A program made the position numbers and the translations under genes. Positions 59,621 to 64,000 of a stretch of DNA of 64,000 nucleotides are shown piece after piece. Origin of the DNA: Artemisia argyi (taxonomy: Eukaryota; Streptophyta; Magnoliopsida; Asterales; Asteraceae); assembly GCA_030686995.1 (NCBI GenBank), contig CM060685.1, positions 122,632,823 to 122,696,822 of the forward strand, written 5' to 3'. Below the pieces are notes generated by a model. The model saw only the letters and a program-made list of their open reading frames with translations. It made no database searches and was not told where the DNA came from. The stretch's first letter is position 1; the number at the start of each line of letters is the position of its first letter.

Positions 59621-59939
59621 CCTGAGGTCCCCAACTTTGCCTATTAATACGGGTTCATTCCTGCATTTTTTCCCTGCCTTTTTGCGCAAAAACTTTCTGC
59701 CCTAATCTCTCTAAATCGATTCTTTGATCATATAGTCATAAGCTTTTGTTTCCAAGTGATTCAAGCTTCAACACTCAAGTGCAAAGAGAAGAATACTTCT
59801 ATTAATCAAGACTAGAAGTATTAAAACTTAGTATCACCTTGCTATCTAAGTTGTTAGTTCATTTCAACTTATTTATAATTCATTGATTGGTGTATAAGGT
59901 GTGTAATTTGGTTAGCTAGATTTAGACTTAGGAACTAGA

Positions 59940-60240
59940 TTAGTTGGAAGTGTGAAGTTGTACAAGAAGTGAAGAAGTAGAGGTGTGTAGAAGTAGAGGT
60001 TAGTAGTGAAGACATAGAAGCCGTAACATAGTGTAGAAGACTTGAAGTAGTGAAGACTTAGAAGCCTTGAAGTAGTGAAGATTTAGAAGCCTTGAAGTAG
60101 TGAAGACATTGAAGTCTTGAAGGTGTGAAGTAATAGAAGCCTTGAAGAAGTAGAAAAGTAGAAGTTGTGAAAAGATAGAAGACATCAAGTTATGAAGAAA
60201 CAAGAGTTGTGAAGAAGGCTAGGAGGCGTGAAAAGGTGTG
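59940..60240. repeat. GAAG-rich minisatellite
   Basis: Variants of AGTAGTGAAGACTTAGAAGC plus CTTGA repeat at about 27 bp. A minus-strand frame at 60000-60203 reflects only the repeat. Confidence 0.8.
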
Positions 60241-60792
60241 AAGGAGTTGTGGTGTGATTGAAGTTGTGAGATTGGTTCTAGCTACGATTAGAACTCGAAA
60301 TTTAGCTTTGTGTCGTTAAAATTGGTGTAAGCTAAAGTGTGTACGATTTTCTCCGCCATAAGGGAGCCTATTGACTTAGTGAAGAAAACTCTCGAGTTCG
60401 GTGCTCGGGGAGGGGAGTAGGGCAAGGAAGGTGTCCTTGTAGCCGAACCACTATAAATCCTTTGTCTCTCGGTTTCATCTTTCCATCTCTCATTCTTTAC
60501 TCAGCTTACTTACTTACGTTTTGCATATAGTTATAATTGCTTACATTGTGCATATATTGATTTCACGTAAAGATCAAAAGAACTTCCATTCATAAAACCA
60601 ATTTCATATAATCAACCTAGAAGAACATACTTGTAATAGATAATATAATAGTTCTCACACTAAAATTTAATCAAGTGTTTCTCAAACATACAAATTGAAT
60701 AAACTTGAATAAACATTTTCGAAACCATCTATTAGATCAAATTTAAAAGAGGTAAAACTATTCAACCCCCCCTCCTTCTAGTTTTCCACAAT

Positions 60793-60804
60793 TGGCATCA
60801 GAGC
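60793..60804 (+). promoter_or_regulatory. C3 primer binding site (initiator tRNA-Met type)
   Basis: TGGCATCAGAGC, one base from the canonical TGGTATCAGAGC, lies 2 nt after the LTR end. Confidence 0.8.
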
Positions 60805-60859
60805 TACGTTGAACAAGATCTTTTAAAATATATTGTATTTTTAAAACTTGAATCGATCT

Positions 60860-61992
60860 ATGGAATCTGGAAAATTTTTAGAAGGGCAATCTACGCAAAA
60901 ACCACCACTATTTGAAAATGATAATTTTTGTGCATGGAAAAATAAATTTGAAACTTATGTGAAATCAATAGATTAAGATCTTTGGCATATCATTTCAATT
61001 GGTGATCTTCAACCAACTAAAACGAATTTTGAAAATCAATATAATCATCTTCAAACAAAGATTGATAAAAATACTAAAGCTAAACTAATGATTTATAAAA
61101 CCCTACCAAGAGTTGAATACGAAAGAGTATTCTTTTGTAAAACGGCAAGTGATATTTGGAAATGTCTTTTAAACTTTCACCAAGGGAAATGTAAAGCCAA
61201 AGATGATAAACTTGATGTTGCACAAGAATTAGTCGTTCTAGAAAATTTAATAGATAAACATTTAGTTGAAATAAATACAAGTGCTACTAGTTCAAATGTG
61301 GTCATTGAAGGTATCAATGACGAAGAATACATGAGCCAAATCCAAAGAGAGATTGTTAATGAATCATGGAGCGACACGGACAAAGAAGATGATCACAATA
61401 TGGCACATGAAGATGCTCAAATAGATGAAACTACAAGAGTTGATGGCGAGTACTACATGTGTCAAGACCTAAGTGAATTTATAAATGAATCATGGAGCGA
61501 CATGGACGATGAAGAGGGTCATCATATGGTATGTGAAGATTGTCAAGAAAATAAAGCTACAAATGATGTAAAATCCGAAACCAAACATTTTTGCTATGAT
61601 CAATTTATATTAGAATTTTCAAAATTAGAAAACAACTTCAAACATTTTTGCAACATAGACTAAAAAATCTTTTTAAAAATGAATCTTCCACATCCGTTGA
61701 AAGTAATTTTGAAAAAGAAATAATTTTAGAAGATAAAATATCTAGACTTGAAAGTAATATTGAAATTGATCTTAAATGTAAAAACTGTCAAGACTACAAA
61801 CAAGAAATTAAAAGAGAAAATGAACAAGAAAAAATATTAGCTAAATTTGAAAATAGCTCCAAGTCTCTAAAATACTTACTTAATATTCAAAGGTCATTTG
61901 AAGATAAAACCGGCTTAGGATTTAATGCAAATAATCCTTCAACAAGTAAATCAAGACAAATAAAATTTGTAAAACCTAGTAGAGAAATTTAG
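60860..61992 (+). pseudogene. gag: C3 Copia-type gag, broken; no pol follows
   Basis: ATG 60860 lies 56 nt after the PBS (MESGKFLEGQ). PPLFENDNFCAWKNKFETYV is the usual Copia gag N-terminus. TAA at 60974 interrupts. The frame resumes with KAKLMIYKTLPRVEYERVFF and DIWKCLLNFHQGKCKAKDDK, a UBN2-like region. An acidic part with two repeats of NESWSD.D follows (about 61350-61520). A frameshift at about 61650 leads to a coiled, Lys/Glu-rich tail ending TGLGFN...SKSRQIKFVKPSREI. A CCHC knuckle is not seen, and no protease or RT lies downstream in the window. Confidence 0.75.
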
Positions 61993-62630
61993 AGATTACT
62001 CTAGCTATAATAATTATTTACTTTTTGAGTCAAGAAAGTCATTATCCATGTGTGAAAACATATTGATAAGGAATTCTTGCATTTGCTATCGACATCCATA
62101 CCATATGCATTTCAATGCAATGGATGTTGTGACTGACCATCTAGGACCCATGAGACTTTAGGTACCAAGTTGTCATACATGTTAGGTGTTATAATCACGA
62201 AGTAAAGGAACTCGAACATGTGTTGGCACAATTGCTTATACGTGAAGATTGGCAAACAATTAAGTCATGCACCCTACATAATAATCTTCACGTCATTACG
62301 CTTCAAGTATTCGCTAGTGATATTATGGTGTATTGTTGTTATGGGAATTAAGGAGTCATAATCTAATGGCACTTACCAAAGATGCATGGAGTGATTAATA
62401 TGAAGATGAGAAAGACACTACTAAAGATGTTATATGAATTAAGGGTGTGACATCAATTAATTCCTATATAAGACATGATTCGGATCAAGCCACCTTGAAC
62501 CTAAATGGCTAACCAACATTCACAGAGCTAACCAACATTCACATTGCTACGCTTTCGTATTTTGGTTATCATTAAAGAGCTAACCAACATTCACAAGCCT
62601 ACTCATAAAGAAAAGCCGGACATGAGGTGA

Positions 62631-62693
62631 GTTTTTTTTTTTTTATTTATTTTTTATTTTTTTATTATTAAAAAAAAAAAGAAAAAAAAAAAG
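62631..62693. repeat. Poly-T / poly-A foldback
   Basis: A T-rich run (62632-62667) is followed almost at once by an A-rich run (62670-62693), able to fold into a long A:T hairpin. Confidence 0.75.
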
Positions 62694-63886
62694 AACTTGC
62701 GAGTAGTTATATTATACTTGACTATGCTATAATTAGTTTCTATGATATGCTTAGGGTTGTATGTTGCTTTGCTCTTATATTATTAGTATATGGCTCCTCT
62801 TAGTTGACCCTCTAGATATTGAATTAATTGTTCACTCTCGAACTCATTATTGAATATGGAAATCCCCTATGTCCACTAGTAGAGATTTTAGTTATGAGAA
62901 CAAATAATCAACATAGAAGCTAAAATAGATATATTATAATACAACCTAGGACTAAGACAAGCCTTTATAGGATATAATGTTAAGTTAAATAAGTGTGCGA
63001 AAATTAAGTAGCTATAGATGTTAGAATATATCTCTTTCAACACTCTTGCATCAAACATATAGCATTATATCATTACTTTCTTATGATCATTGATTATGAA
63101 GAAAAAGGGTTGCATGTGACAATAGGCTTAACCAACTCTCTTGAGATTTTTAACTAACATCTTTTAAAATCTATGATTAATGATATTTGTTGTCAAAAAC
63201 CTAAAAATATGCAAGAATCTCACATTTTGGAAAAATTTTTCAAATGACTATCTCACTTTTCAATAACATGCTCCATTATTATACTCACAATTTTGTTTTA
63301 ATCAAAATTAAAGATTGGGAAAGTTCTTTTTACCTTTCATTCATCAAAACATTTTTAAGTAAAACCCAATCTATTCTATTCAAATCTATGAACAAACCCA
63401 TGTTCAAACATTGTTGAATAATGCTAAAAACGTTTCTTTAAAATCATGAATAGTAATCACATATTTGTCATCTATACTTACAAGAAAATCTAATCAAATC
63501 AAGAGGATCATGGTTTGCCTATTTGGATCTTGTTTGTAACAAGTCTTGAAGTCCATGTAATCATAACTTCCCATTTGTTGCACATAAGCACTTATCAAGA
63601 TGTTTGAACTAGCTCATTAATCTTCATATTCATATAGTTGATTATATGCTTAGCATGTTTTATTGTTTCCTAGTCTATATGATTTAATTGCTTGATGACT
63701 AGGTTGCATGCAAATTAAAAATTACTTGCTTACTTAATCTCTTTGGATATCATGCTTTACATACATGACTAGTATATCCTATATTGCTTCAAAGAGTTGA
63801 ACTTGCTTGAAACCCAACACAAACACACAACCTTCTCAAAATTTTCTGTCAAAAACCCATCTTTGGTAATCTAGGAAACACCAGAT

Positions 63887-63963
63887 GGGCGGCCCTCTTA
63901 AATAATAAGGCGGCCCCCTTAATATTTAAGGGAACTGGCCCCTATTTAAGGGGACCGGCCATC
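63887..63963. repeat. Second GGCGGCCC inverted motif block
   Basis: GGCGGCCCTCTTAAATAATA, GGCGGCCCCCTTAATATTTA, then TTTAAGGGGACCGGCC. Sequence on either side does not match the flanks of the block at 59558, so it is not simply the other LTR of C3. Confidence 0.6.
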
Positions 63964-64000
63964 TGATGGTTGGGTTACTGTTTTCTTTATCACTTTTTGA

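Larger units (their letters stand above)
59030..60790 (+). repeat. C3 candidate 5' LTR
   Basis: The right end, TTTTCCACA at 60790, is set by the PBS that follows. The left end is a guess at TGTGCCACA (59030). AT-rich DNA is followed by a GC-rich palindromic block (59558-59616), a TATTAATA run at 59641, a purine-rich minisatellite (about 59940-60240) and a leader-like CGAACCACTATAAATC block (about 60443). No second LTR copy is confirmed. Confidence 0.45.
61993..64000. other. Unassigned AT-rich DNA after C3 gag
   Basis: No ORF or RNA gene is recognised. It contains a TATA-like CCTATATAAG (62463), three copies of GCTAACCAACATTCAC (about 62508, 62527, 62578), a T-tract/A-tract foldback (62631-62693), and the GGCGGCCC motif block near the end. 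Confidence 0.5.

Noticed and set aside
60000..60203. 67-codon minus-strand Leu/Phe-rich frame
   Set aside because: It is the complement of a GAAG-rich minisatellite.
63887..64000. 3' LTR of C3
   Set aside because: Only the GC motif block matches the candidate 5' LTR, and sequence 500 bp to the left shows no similarity.

Overview
The window looks like intergenic heterochromatin of a flowering plant. It is AT-rich and contains no recognisable cellular gene. Everything that can be typed is LTR retrotransposon, mostly decayed and nested. The styles of gag, protease and post-pol ORF resemble retroelements I associate with the daisy family (Asteraceae); that assignment is inference from memory and was not searched.

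Layout. (1) 1-16659: a plus-strand Ty1/Copia element, C1, with a rearranged body. The order is minisatellite, ORF3a/ORF3b copy 1, an abrupt junction at about 4457, a gag tail plus protease-integrase-RT-RNase H, a second minisatellite, ORF3 copy 2 (broken), a long 3' non-coding region with several polypurine tracts, and a 344-bp 3' LTR. (2) 16660-18215, 31401-32123 and 57661-about 59020 are three pieces of one older minus-strand element, X, split by later insertions. (3) 18216-31400 is G1, a minus-strand Ty3/Gypsy element with target-site duplication (TSD) GTTTC. Inside it lies G2 (22789-29646), a plus-strand member of the same LTR family. (4) 32124-57660 is C2, a minus-strand Copia element with TSD TTAAT. 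Its pol is interrupted by G3 (35365-56053), a plus-strand Gypsy element with 3.4-kb LTRs and only gag-protease. The 5' LTR of G3 is in turn interrupted by G4 (37104-45138), a minus-strand Gypsy chromovirus relic with TSD GTTAG. (5) About 59030-64000 holds C3, a gag-only Copia-like element, with unassigned AT-rich DNA after it.

How the parts relate. TSDs and split reading frames order the insertions: X first, then G1 and C2 into X, then G2 into G1 and G3 into C2, then G4 into G3. Reverse transcriptase survives only in the two Copia elements C1 and C2, both damaged. The Gypsy elements G1, G2 and G3 carry gag with or without protease and must have moved using enzymes from elsewhere.

Points that stand out: the C1 third ORF is split into two overlapping frames with an ATGA junction and a predicted splice acceptor. 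Several unrelated LTR families carry inverted half-site or hairpin motifs just upstream of their TATA boxes. A short stem-loop motif follows the ORF stop in four Gypsy-like elements.
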